Shown here one piece after another: positions 22,614 to 34,439 of a DNA stretch of 64,000 bases. Source of the DNA: Otatea glauca. Taxonomy: Eukaryota > Streptophyta > Magnoliopsida > Poales > Poaceae. The DNA lies in assembly GCA_036346275.1 (NCBI GenBank), contig CM070727.1, positions 1,727,760-1,791,759 of the forward strand. Direction: 5' to 3'. The notes below the pieces were generated by a model, which saw only the letters and a list, made by a program, of their open reading frames with translations, was not told where the DNA came from and did not search any database. The position numbers and the translations under genes were made by a program. Positions within the stretch are counted from its first letter, which is position 1, and each line of letters opens with the position of its first letter.

Positions 22614-23339
22614 TAGGGCCGTAAACGAGCCAACCTCGAGCCGGTCTGGCCTCCCAAGTTCGAGCTCAGTAAAAGATCGAGCTAAGCTTGAGCGAACCTA
22701 AGTTGGCGTCTGAGCTTGAGTTGGGGTTTGAGCTTGAGCTCAAGCTCGACTCGAGTATGCTCAGTAACGGTAGACAATTCAATATATACTATTTTTTAAT
22801 AATAAAAAAATATTCAAGTTCGAGTTTGGCTCGAGTAAGCTCGGTAAGAGTTAATATATAGTAATATTTAACAAGTAATTTGTAAATTTATCAGGCTCAC
22901 GAACCATTCGAGTTCAGCTCGGTGAAGCTCACGAGCTCGAGTTCGGCTCATTTAGAGCTCGAATCGAACCTAGAACGAGCTGAGCTAGAGTAGCTTGCGA
23001 GCCTCAAGCTTTTTTACAACCCTAGTATGAGCCAAGACTTGGACTCGACTAGGCTCGAGTAAGTTCGGTAACAATCAATAATTTAACCTGCACTAATTTT
23101 TAACAATAAGAAAAGCTCAGGCTTGAGTAAGCTTGATAAGAGTTAACATGCAATAATATTTAGCAAGTAATCCGTAAATTTATCGAGGCTCGCGAGCTAT
23201 TCGAACTCGGCTCGTTGAAGCTCGCGAGCTCGGAATCAAGCTCAAGCTCGCTCATTTGGAGCTCGAACTAAGTTCAAATCAAGCCTAGAGCAAGCTGTGC
23301 TCGAGTAGTTGGCAAACCTTAAGCTTTTTTTAAGCCCTA
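22614..23339. repeat. GAGCTCG-rich dispersed repeat, two direct copies
   Basis: Begins TAGGGCCGTAAACGAGCC at 22614. A first unit ends CAACCCTA at 23024 and a second ends AAGCCCTA at 23339. The second unit (about 23040-23339) repeats the order of the last 290 bp of the first (GGCTCGAGTAAG, AATATTTAACAAGTAAT or AATATTTAGCAAGTAAT, GAGCTCG words). YAGGG termini resemble hAT ends, but no matching 8-bp flanks were found. A relative in the opposite orientation lies at 25570-25955. Confidence 0.6.
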
Positions 23340-23799
23340 TACGCCATTATAACTAACTATACAAATAATACAATGTATAATGAGTATATGGCTACATGCT
23401 AATCAGTTGTGTGTTGAGAAAAAAATGAAAGAAATTAGAAATTAACTAATCAAGATTTAGAAATCTCTAGTTTGCTGGATTGACCGCCGGGTGGGGACTG
23501 GGGAACATGAGATAGGGCAGGCTATGGGGTGAATCCGTGAATATGACTGTAGTTGGACCTTACAGCTTTCTGGGCTTCAACAAAGATCCACAAGTTCATT
23601 CCCCAGCCACTCAACCAGTGTTCTTCCAAGTTTTTCTTCTCCACGCCCATAGAGCCTCTGTGGAAGCCATGGCCAGCTGCTAGCCATCTACTTTGGTAAC
23701 TTTTCTCGCGCTAAGAAAAAACCGCGCTAAGTCCAAGACCGGCCATGTGGGCTTTGCGAATTTAAATTGCGTGGTTTGTGAATTGTGACTATCTAAATT
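23340..23799. other. intergenic, no recognised content
   Basis: AT-rich, no gene or element end that I can support. Confidence 0.4.
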
Positions 23800-25415
23800 T
23801 ATACCCCTTTATAATGCACGTAAACATTTTTTTCTACGTTTACCCTAAATAGTGCATCCCACTAGAGATAGCCCAACGTTCGTGCACCCAGCGAAACGTC
23901 CCCAGAAACTTGTCTCCATCAAAATTAACCTCTCAGATCGTTCCTCAGCTTTACTCACCCACATTCGATGGCCATTATTTAGTATGTCTAATCATCCCTA
24001 TGGTCCACAATAGACCTCTCCCCACCTCCAACATCATCAAGGAAAAGGAAACAAAACGTACTGAAATCAAGGAAAAGAAAACAAATGTCCTAAAGAAGGA
24101 AAGGACCATACATTATGTGCTGAGAAAAGGAAATCGGGAGATGGGGCAGCGCGGTCGGGAGATTGCACGCGGCGGTCGGGGTAGCGTGATCGGGAGAACG
24201 CAGGATTGCAACGGCTCCACGGTCACCATCGATTTTTTCTGTCTCGATGCTACAATCGCAAATTCATCGCCGCGAGAGCCTGATTCAGACAAAATTATAA
24301 CGACGATACTAATATAGTAAAAAATTTGAGTCTGGGCGCTGGTAAATAATACTGCGCCACCGCTTGTTGAATTTTTTCGGCTCAAGGCTACAATCGAAAA
24401 TTCATCGCCGCGAGAGTCTAATTTGAAAAAAATTATAAAAATAATGCCAATATAGTGAAAAAAATCCCAAAAAATAAAAAAAACAATCCAGAGGTGCCCG
24501 TCCGCTTGATGATTTTGGCAAAAAAAAATGAAATGCTCGGTGACCGCTGAAAAATTCAAGCGTGGGAGGAAAAATGAAAAAAAATCAATCGGTGTTCGTC
24601 CACTGAATAATTTCGGAGAAATATGGAAAAATAAACTGCACTCGCTGAACGTTGGATTCGCAGAAAAAAAAATTTAAACAGCGCTAGCCGATCGCTGGTT
24701 CCGCGAGAAAAAATTAAAAAAAATTAAGCATCACTCACAGACCGCTGTTTCTGTGGATAAAAAATGAAAAAAAAATCAGCGCTCTCCGTATGCTGAAATT
24801 AAGCTCTATGGGGATAGATTCGTAAAAAAATCTTGATAAGAGTTATATTCGAAAAAAAATACGATTACGAGGCCAAGACAATAAAAAATTCAAGTCTGGT
24901 TTCCTTACATGTGGATTCTCCTATTTATTTCCTTATTTGATTCGCTCTCCTTCCAAATATGTAGTACGTACAGTTTTGGAAATTCAAATATGGTTTCCTT
25001 GTATGCGGATCCTCCCTGTTTATTTTCTTATTTGATTCGCTCTACTTCCAAATATGTAGTACATACAATATGATCACAAGATAAAGTTGCAGTAGACGCT
25101 TAAAAAGGCACTCGTATCTTCACATCCTTTCTTCCTTACGTGATCTCATATGCAACATAATCCTCTAAAAAAAATACAAACTGAATCCATGCATTCCTTT
25201 CCCGTGTTTCTTGCGCAGGTCCCGAGAATTCCTAACTAAAAAACGCAACAGAATCCTTAAAAAACACAAACTGAATCTATGCCTTCATTTTTGTACTCGC
25301 ATACAAGCACTGTGATTATTTATTATTGAGTGTTATATTCATACTTATCTTCTCATTTAATTGATAAACGGGTGTTCTGCCGTCGTAGCGTTAGTACATA
25401 CACTATACTATTCAA
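23800..25415 (+). mobile_element. mosaic repeat A, Helitron-like 3' end
   Basis: This shares several blocks with 51453-53300: 23800-24020, 24000-24230, 24590-25060 and 25330-25415. It ends with a variant of the sequence that ends the other copy (GCCGTCGTAGCGTTAG then CACTATACTA). In the other copy that sequence reads ...CACTATACTAG followed by T, the form of a plant Helitron 3' terminus. The block TTTCCTT-A/G-TTTGATTCGCTC-TTCCAAATATGTAGTA occurs twice about 100 bp apart. There is no coding content. A Helitron assignment rests on the terminus only; a 5' TC end was not found. Confidence 0.45.
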
Positions 25416-25569
25416 CAATGGAACATGGTGCGTGGCACATCAATCGGCATGGTGGCAATGAAACACCAACTAGCCTCTTCAACAAGGCATTAAAGAAGGT
25501 TGACACCTATCGCGCATGCAAAACGGCGAAACTATGGTATTATTTGAGCAAATGAAACAGATACTTCTG

Positions 25570-25955
25570 CTATAAAAAATGCTTCAAACTTGAGAGCCGC
25601 TCGAGCTCCAAAGAGCTAATCTCAAGTCTTGACCTTAAAGCCTGTTACAACAAGTCAAACTCGAATAGCTCGCGAGCCTTATTAAATTTACAAATCGTTA
25701 AATATTATTATATTTTAACTCTTACTAAACTTACTTAAACCAAGCTTGAGATTTTTTTTATTATTGAAAATTAGTGCATGTTGAATAGATTGTTACCAGC
25801 TTACTCGAGCTTTAGACCGAGTTGAACTTGAGCCAGGTCAAGACTCAGACCCCCCCAACTAAGGCTCACTCAAACTTGGCTTGAGCTTTTAGCTAGCTCG
25901 AGCAAGAGACCAAGATCGCTCGAGCTCGGCTCATTCATAACCCTAGCAAAAAAAA
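25570..25955 (-). repeat. GAGCTCG-rich dispersed repeat, third copy
   Basis: Inverted relative of 22614-23339 with GAGCTCCAAAGAGC, CTCGCGAGCC and TAAATATTATTATAT words, ending TAACCCTA near 25951. It sits just downstream of the UGPase gene. No target duplication was seen. Confidence 0.5.
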
Positions 25956-26114
25956 AAAGTACAGATGCACCCAGAGGATTACAATTATTCTGTAATGGGC
26001 ACACAAGACCCCCACTGCAGATGCAAACGAAAATTACAAGACATTTAACTCAGCGAAAGAAATCTGGGAGGTTTCTGCAATGTCCTCACAAAAACTGGTG
26101 GCGGTAAGCATTGC

Positions 26115-29100
26115 TCAGATATCCTCCAGACCACTGATGTCCTGCAGAATTTTTAAAAAGGCACGTGTCAGACCGTGCATCACAATTGCAAAATTTTCAG
26201 ATTGATAAGAGGATGGGAATTCTACCTTGTTCTCAAGCACAGCTCCATCCGGAATCTCCAACTTCACTCCAGACTTGGCAGTGATGGTCACCTTGCCCTG
26301 CAGACACCACCAATAATGAGTTAGGAGGCACTTTGCAACAACTGTAGTGCCTCTCAACTCAGGACGAGAGTATAATACAGAGTGGGATGGGGTGTGCAGA
26401 TGGAGATCAAAACGGACATAACTAGCAATTTAGCGCTGCATCCATTCACCATTGATACAGTAACTAAGCACCACAAATGGCATCCAAGAAGAGATAAGAA
26501 TACTCCAATAACTAAAAGTTGTACCTTGAGTGTAATTCCAGAGCCAAACCAGACATCACCAGAGACCTTCATGCTGTCAAGCTCGACAATGCTGGGGATT
26601 GATTTAAATCGGGCTAGGAAATTAGCAACCTACGAATATCAAGAAAAAAGGAAGTTATGGCCGCATTCCACATTTCATCATTTACCCTGAAAGTGATGAA
26701 AAACTCATGATAAAAATGCCTCAGAAGTTTCGAATAAAAACTGTTTTACCTTTTTGAACTCAGGCCCAAGCTCAATTGAAGGGTTTGACGGGTTTGCCCT
26801 AGCTGGGTTGCGGATGACAAAACCATCAACCAAGGTATAAAGATCAGACTGTGGAACAAAAATGAGCTCAGCAATAGTCTTACCATCATATCAAACCAAC
26901 AAACAAGGAGAGGATTGAAGATATACCTGCACAAGCAACAAATCAGATGTTGCCTTCACTGGCAGAAACCTTGAGCGGGCAACGTTAATGCCAATTGCTT
27001 TTTCAAAGAACTAGATAAAGAAAGGAAAAACATTAGAGAACAGCACTAAAAAGATAACAAAAAATGGGGCAGCTAAACATCATGTTTAGTTGAGTGCTAT
27101 ATACCCGTATTGCTGCTCCAGCTGCGGTTTCTAGTTGCAGGACTTTCACACCATCAACTTCCTGCAAATACCAACTGCTTGGATAACGCAAATGAACAGA
27201 ACAGAACTGAAGATTCACGCAGATGATGTACCTTAGGGTTTGGAATGATTTCCATCTTGAGTGCCTCAGCTTCTACCAGCCTCTTGATGGCCTTCAAGTT
27301 CACCCACCTGATGCCAAAAACTGCTATTAGCAAGGGCCGAAATTATTAGTCAAAGGCAGACAATTTATGCTTCTTACAGGTTGTTAGTATTGAATATTTT
27401 GAACTTCTCAATTGACTTGAATTCATTCACCTGAAAAAACACAAAAGTATTCATCAGCTCTTACTGCTCATGACACGGAACTGCATAATTCAGTAGACGG
27501 TACTTACATGCTCATCAGGGACTTGAGCAATCTCCAAGAGCTGCATACAACGATAAGAGAAATTATTTAAAGCTTAATTTCATATATGGCTGGAATTAAC
27601 TGAAACAAGTAGCATGCTGATTTGTTTCAAATTTAACACTGCAACCTGGAAATAACATCATAGTCACTCTTTATGTTACAACCAGAACCAAGTACTTTTG
27701 ACAGCCAGTTGGGAACAAAAAATCAGTGTACCTGAACCCTTCCTTCATAAGAGATGAGGGTACCACCTTTAACATCAGCCAATGTTTTTGGAGTAACCTA
27801 GCATAAATACAGGAGTTGAGTTTTGTATTGTCCAAATTCAACAACAAAAGTAGCTACCGTTGCATACCTCCATGCAGTACTCATTCTGGTTAAGGATCAG
27901 GTGGTTTAAGATCTCTGTGATGGTTAAGGATTCAATTTCTGACGCAAGGTACGAGAAACTAATAACAAAGAAAAAAAGCAGAAATGAAAATGAACAGTAA
28001 AAACAGAAATGAAAATGAACAAATTTGACCTCCATAAGTGGATACTGATGTCAACTATAGCGCCCAAGTTGTCTGAGTTTGCAACAAAGACATACTCCTT
28101 GCCCTGAGAGAAAATTGGAAAAATAGCTAAGCGCAAGAATACCAATAAACAATAAAGAACTCTCAGATATAACTTTAGTCAAAGCTTTCCATGGACTATT
28201 CACCCATTCCTGTTTAAATTTATTCCCTAAAGATGATTTTAGAAGTTGCATACTAATCTTGGTTACTATTTCCTGTGGAAAATGAGACATTTTTTATTTC
28301 TCAACTGTCTTGAACAACAAGAGAGATGTTATTTTAGCAAATACTTAAAACTTCCTTTACATAAGAAGTATCAAAGACTTGTCATTGGATTATGGTTTAT
28401 GAAAAGCACAAATGTATATTACACATAAATATAAAATGATAAAAATATACCATGCTTCTTTATTATAGAAAAGTGTAGCTTTTCATGTTATAAAGGTGTG
28501 AAAAAAATCATGAGAGCATATGTGAAACATATACAGCAATATAAATAATCTAAGTGAGATCTAAACCTAAATACATTAAATAATTATGGAAATTATAGAC
28601 TATAAGCAACCGATCAACCATACTAATCCGTCTGCCAACATTGAAGGTTAAGGCATTTTTGCTCACATGTGACAACAAGGTATCAAGCTTTCCACTGTTA
28701 ATCAAAGAGGGGAACACATCACCATGGCCTGGGGGATACCTTCACATTCAAAAATCACAATATTTAAATGGTCAGATTTGAGAAAGTTGGATCTGTTAAC
28801 TGTAATTAGTTAAAATTATATCTATAAGGCAAAGCCAGTATTTGAAATGTATTCTTTAATGCAAAGTGACCATTCATTGGTATTGCAAGAATGTGACAAC
28901 TTTAGAATGGGAATGGTTAAAGGAAACTAACCAGCCATCCTTCCCTGTCTTTCCTTTGCTTGGAAGTGGCAAGAAGTCTTCAGTAACAATGCGAGGATAT
29001 TGACTCTGTAGAACATAACATATTCCTACTAATTGACAATACTAGTAGTGCAAAAATGTGATACCATTCAAGAAACAAATGAAGAAAAATATAACAAGAA

Positions 29101-31433
29101 ACAACTTTACACCTGATTGAAAGTGTGTATTTCAATGTTGGAGTTGCAGTACTTCTCAACAATCTACAAAAAGAACAAGTATGTTAGTACAAATGCTAAA
29201 AAGCTATCTGTAATAAAAAAAAGTTAAAGGGAGATACCGACCTTCTGTGTATCGTCATGAGTGTTGAAAGAGTTCATTAGAAGCAAAGGGACATTGCATC
29301 CATACTTCTTGTTCAGGGACTGCAGAATGCGGACAGGTGTAACTTGTAAGGCATAAACCATTACACATGGTATCTAGTCTTTGAGGGAAAAAGTATCATT
29401 TCAAAATTAAGAATACCTCAATTTGAATCACAATTAAATCAAGAAATGTAAACCCATTGCGAACTTCAATGACAGACCTGCAGGACATGGGGAGCTATTT
29501 TATTACTTGCTTCAGGTGGTAAATTCTCAAAGATGGAGCAGAGAATATAAGATTCCTAGTCTGCCCAATGCTTACACATTGCATCAAACAGATACTGAAG
29601 TAAAAACATGTTATGCATATAATCGATCACAACACCATTTTCAAATGATCAATATCTCATTGCCCACCTTAGAACAGAGTCCAGAAAATAGGTTGAAAAT
29701 CATGTGCAGCAGAGTAAGTACACATCAGTTCAGTAACAGTAAATTGGGGATGAGCATTGATAGCATGAATGCTTGTTGTAATAATGTCAAGAGTCGCACT
29801 AGATTCATTAAACACAGTGCATGGTTAGTTCTAGAGCATTGGATGTAGCTCAACAAGCAACGATGCATATGCATGTAAGCATTATGGTGCCTAAAATACA
29901 ATTATAAATGTGAATCTCGAGATCAATGTCAGAGATGGTTCACTAGATTAATTTAACACAGTGAGTGGATGATTCTAGCCTTCTAGAGCATTCGACGTAG
30001 CTCAACAAGCAACAACACATATACATGTAAGCCTTATGGTGCGTAAAAAACAATTATAAATGTGGATCTCGATATCAATGTTTGATGCAGTCAAATCACT
30101 AGATAAAAAACATAATACAGCTGTAGGGTACCACAAACCGATCAAAGTACCAGTTTAATTGAATTATGACAAAATAACAAAGATATCACGACAAGAAGGA
30201 ACATGCATAGCCAATAGCATCTTTATCCATTCATTAGTGACTTGGAAGTAGAGGAAAAGATCTATATGCATTGGAGCTGCAATGAAGCACAAAAAAGGGA
30301 CAGGAAAGTAGAGTCTCGAAAGCGACAAGAATATTCTATTTTCATGTCCTTCCAGATCATGAACATTGAGAAATCCACTAAGAGATACGAACAGAACAAG
30401 CATACGTATAATAGCAAATGGAACTAAAAAAGACAAGTGTCGATAAAATCAACACAGATACGGGTAACTCATACTATGCCATAATGGACGATAAATTATA
30501 CAATCACATCTAAGCAATCACAAAAAACAACTGCTTTGAAACGGTGTTTGCTTATTCATTTGTAGTCGTGAGGAAGACCTAGGTTTACCAAACCCACGGA
30601 ACAACCAGAAAACTAACGAACAAAAGAAACATCACTAAAATGAAGACAGTAGTAATATAGTGTCATTAGTTCTCTTCCACATCATAAACACAGTAAGCAG
30701 GAAGAACATCTAATTTGCTTTGCATTACCAGTGCTCTACAACTCTTTACACGCACAAATCTAACCATAAACGGCATGATCCACATACACACACGGCTAAT
30801 TACACCGATCAGAAGTTCTGGAGAAGAGTTGCACTTACTTGGGACCAGTGCAGCCCATGGTTGTCCCGAGCCCTCCGTTGAGCTTGAGCACCACGAGTTT
30901 GTCGAGCAGCTTCTTCGTCGCGTCGAGATCTACACCACAGCCACACGATCCAGTGTTCACACACAGTCACTAAACCTCGGATCGGATCCAAAGCCACCAC
31001 ATACATCTGAGATCATCAAATCGGAACGAGCCACCATACCTTCGGGAGCCGGCGCAAGGGCGTCGTACGGCACCACCACCTCATCGGTCGGGGTCTGGAT
31101 CTTACTCCACTCGATCTGCTCAGCCTCCCCGCTGCAAACAGCACCACAACCATCAAAAACCCTCGGGCGTGTGACAAAATCATCGGAATCAAGCGTACAC
31201 AGCGAATCTACATGATCTACCTGAGGTAGCGGGACACGAGGCTGATGAACCCGGCCTTCTCATTCTCGCTGCACGGGAAAACCACAGAAAAATCAGCAAA
31301 GATGGGGTGAAACGATCATCCACTTATATCTGGCCGAGCGAGTGAGGGAGGCTCGCCTGATCTGGTCGAGCTGGGCAACGGCAGCGCGGAGCTTCTCGAG
31401 CTTCTCGTCGGCGGCAGCGACGGCCGCGGCCAT
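26115..31433 (-). CDS. UGP1: UTP-glucose-1-phosphate uridylyltransferase (UDP-glucose pyrophosphorylase)
   Basis: Makes UDP-glucose from UTP and glucose-1-phosphate, reversibly, in the cytosol for sucrose and cell-wall synthesis. 21 exons in transcript order: 31433-31357, 31268-31221, 31131-31040, 30929-30839, 29477-29417, 29319-29242, 29163-29113, 29005-28932, 28739-28667, 28103-28046, 27914-27868, 27797-27732, 27540-27508, 27430-27378, 27307-27232, 27161-27105, 27010-26927, 26848-26750, 26629-26525, 26297-26226, 26141-26115. The joined frame is open for 473 residues, the usual length. Motifs: nucleotide-binding LNGGLGTTMGCTGPK (89-103), PPGHGD (193-198), NSDNLG (224-229), KGGTLI (260-265), FLPVKATSD (360-368). 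Intron 1 has a GC donor (ATCAG|GCGAGC); all others are GT-AG. Intron 4 is the longest, about 1.4 kb, and carries a tandem duplication. Confidence 0.96.
29797..30084. repeat. 144-bp tandem duplication in UGPase intron 4
   Basis: Two diverged head-to-tail copies, each beginning CACTAGATT and containing GTAGCTCAACAAGCAAC, CATGTAAGC and CAATTATAAATGTG. A third partial start (CACTAGATAAA) follows near 30096. No coding content. Confidence 0.8.
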
Positions 31434-32487
31434 CTGGCTGGACGAAGCGATTCGAGAGCTTCGAAAGGACGGGAGGAGATGTCAGATTAGAGGAAAGAGT
31501 GCGCGAGCGAGGTTGTGTGTGCGCGAGGCGGAACGCAGTGGAACGCGCGGGTTTTTCTTATACGGCGCCGCGGATTCCGTCACGGCGCTACGGAACGTTC
31601 CGCGGGATGTGCCTCGCGGGGTGACGGCGTTAGGGGCACACGGACACGTGGCTGATCAGGAGGGGGTCGGCCGTGACAGTGGTATTCTCCATGCGCGCTG
31701 CAGCGGATGCGCCTCTGGGTGTGCGAGCACCGCACCGTCGGCGTCGTGGTCGGATCGGAAAGGGACAGCGTGTCATTAGTCTGCGTGCTCCGTGTCGGCG
31801 TGTTATTTAATTCGCTTTCGGCAACTAATCGTGATCACGCTCAATAAGCAAATTAAAATAGAATTCTGATGCGTGTATTATTGTGGGTTTTACGGTCTAA
31901 GTCTACGTGCTAGCAGGGAAACATTAGGTATTACTTTGAGCTACCGTCGATGTCTTACTACATGATTAAATCTTTACACTACGAAAAGAAGTACATTAAG
32001 ATTTACTTTTTAGAAGATAAAAGAATTATTAGTGAGCACATGGACGTTGTAATTAACAAATTTATATAATCCCAGACAGTGGCGGACATAGGACATAAAT
32101 TTAGGGGTGCTAAACTGGTCTTCAAATTTCAATCTTCTGGTCAGTTTCCATGACGACGACGTGGTGGCACCCTACGGTGGGAAGGGGATGCTAGAGGAGA
32201 ACCCATAGTGTGGTTGGGGGTAGGGGTGGCCTAGCCTCCCTGATCCTTGCTCGGTCCGCCCTTGATCCCAGAAAATAGCAGAGGCGCTTATCGATGGTCC
32301 CTTAACCTGCAATGATGGCAATAGCTTCTTGGACAACCTTCCCGCTCTAGGTTCACCCATCTCGCAACTTTAGAACCTACATACAAAGGAGGAAAGAAGA
32401 TGGTCGTGTGGTTGGTGTGTCTCTAGCAGATCCTTGTAATCGAAAAACACTTTCCTTGGAGGATCAAATTTTTAATGCTACTATGTA
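31434..32487 (-). promoter_or_regulatory. UGPase 5' leader and upstream region
   Basis: GC-rich for about 350 bp upstream of the start codon, then AT-rich. No TATA box stands out. Transcription is expected to start in the GC-rich part; exact elements cannot be assigned. Confidence 0.35.
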
Positions 32488-32740
32488 CTATCTCTATTCA
32501 AGAGCATATTTTCTTAACGGTCTTATTCAAAATTTAGAGTATATGATATGTTCAATGCAAAATTAGTGTCATATTTCCTTTTATACCCCTAATAAATATT
32601 CAGATTTACTTGATATACTCTAATGCATATATTGAATATGGTGCTTAGAGATATTAATTAAGGGTAGTCTAGTTATTTTCGATATTACCTTAATCTATAT
32701 GTCGAGAGAAAATATGTCTTGTAAACTTGGATGTATAGAG
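32488..32740. mobile_element. Stowaway-like MITE
   Basis: Flanked by TA dinucleotides (32486-32487 and 32741-32742). The ends are inverted relatives: CTATCTCTATTCAAGAGCAT on the left and, on the other strand at the right, CTCTATACATCCAAGTTTAC. Both lead into ATATTTTCTC-type sequence. A length of 253 bp, a TA target and CTC-start ends fit the mariner-related Stowaway group of grasses. Confidence 0.6.
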
Positions 32741-32742
32741 TA

Positions 32743-34165
32743 AATGTATGATTCCCCTAAAAGAAGGTAAGTGTATACACATATAAGACTTGCAGTTGTC
32801 TAGGATTGTTTCTATAATTCTATTCCCACCCGATTAATCTACGTATCTATTGAGTTCAAATATTTGGTGACTTTATATAAAATCATTTTTACATTATTTT
32901 TGTCGCAACCAATATTTCACAATTGAAAACTAAGTTATGATTATATGCATTCCTTTAGATTGTCTTGCAAGCAAGATGAGCTAATTTCCAGTTCTAACTA
33001 TGGTATGGTCCATTGCTTTCAACTTGCACTTAAATTATGAGTTCTTTTAGAGTACACATCCACTACTATATACCATCCATTCTTTTCAATCCAACCGATC
33101 ACATTAGTAATAATTTAATTAAATTACACCATCAAGTAGGGGAACTATCGTCTTAAAAAGGGCAAAATTGTAATTGAATTGGCCTCCCTCATCCGGTACT
33201 TTAATTCTGTTGCCACAACATTTCCTGATCTCATGTAGCCTTGACCTCAGTGAACACAAATTCGTAGCAGCAATTTACTGATCCAGATGATCACAGGAAA
33301 AGAAGTGATCCCGTGAAAACCACTGTATGCATCTATCGTGCGTGATTACAAAAAATTAAGCGAAGTCGATCCTTAACAACTAATTAACAAGAGACTTCGC
33401 AAGAAGCAGTTAAGAACGAACTTGGTAATTCTGCGTTTGATAAATCAGATTTCAGTTATACTCAAAGTTGTTTTGTTTGTACTTGACAACAACAATCCAA
33501 TCAAATATTTTAATTTTAACTCTGGAACATCTGCTAACTAGTTTATGCCGAGATGTTGGGTGCTGGCACCATGGCGTAGCGATGGGCGCCGCGATGAAGA
33601 AGGAGCGAACCAGCGATGAAAAGGAGAAATCTTTTCCGTTGATTTCCTCCCGAAAGTAAAGGCAATTTCGGTTATCCTGTTTTGCAATCTAGGGTTAAGG
33701 TGAAAGGTCAAAAGTACTCTCTCTTAATCAACGGTTAGATTGAACTTATATTACCACTTTTTACTATGGATAGAATGTACCGTAAAAATCCTCTAAATTA
33801 TTGCATAGTGGTTATACAAAGCACATGTTTTCACAAACCTGTGTCCGGTGTCCCGTTTAAAACTTCTTTTGTGTGTATCGGTGCATGCAAAGAGTGTCAT
33901 GAGAAAATCTGATAACACGATATAAATCATATTGTAAGGTTGATTTATTCTCACCTGGGTTGATGCAAACAAGTGAGAACTTCAATTAAGCGAACTCACC
34001 TATATGCGCTATTGTGAGAACTCCACTCTTTTAGATCCAGACATTTGAGCAAAGCACTCTATTCTCCCCTACTCTGAACTGTGGAGATTGATGCCCTTCT
34101 CTCTTGGAACAACTGGCTCTTATGTCTGTCTGGATCATATTTGAAGGTGAGAAATGAGACCTATC
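32743..34165. other. intergenic, no recognised content
   Basis: AT-rich with short random frames. Nothing recognised up to the left target duplication (ctatc, 34161-34165) of copia copy 2. Confidence 0.4.
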
Positions 34166-34393
34166 TGTTGAGAAACCCTAAAGCCCATCGCAGGCCCATG
34201 TGGTCCCTTATGCCGAAACCCTAGAGAGCGCTATAAAAGGAGGAGGGGGGTCCCCCCATGTACACACAGAATTCATTAGTAATAAAGAATTTCCGCTTTC
34301 GCTCTCCCTAAACACGTGTCTCTCTCTCTTTCTGTTCTCCACTTCAGATCTGTTCGGGAACCCCGGACTATTCGATAGCGAGGTTCCTTAACA
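34166..34393 (+). repeat. 5' LTR of copia copy 2
   Basis: Begins TGTTGAGAAACC and ends CCTTAACA, with TATAAAAG at 34232-34239 and CACGTG followed by a CT run downstream. 228 bp. Confidence 0.94.
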
Positions 34394-34439
34394 CGTTATC
34401 GCACGAATTGCTCTACGGAGATCGATTGAAAAGGTGAGA
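34394..34439 (+). promoter_or_regulatory. copia copy 2 primer-binding region and predicted 5' splice site
   Basis: CGTTATCGCACGAATTGC follows the LTR, where copy 1 has CGTTATCAGCACG. At 34431-34439 the sequence AAG|GTGAGA matches the plant donor consensus. Copy 1 diverges from copy 2 exactly after this AAG, so 34433/34434 is the predicted exon-intron boundary. Confidence 0.65.

Noticed and set aside
22606..23347. 8-bp target duplication around the GAGCTCG repeat
   Set aside because: Left flank tacaaaac does not match gtatgagc or tacgccat beyond three bases.
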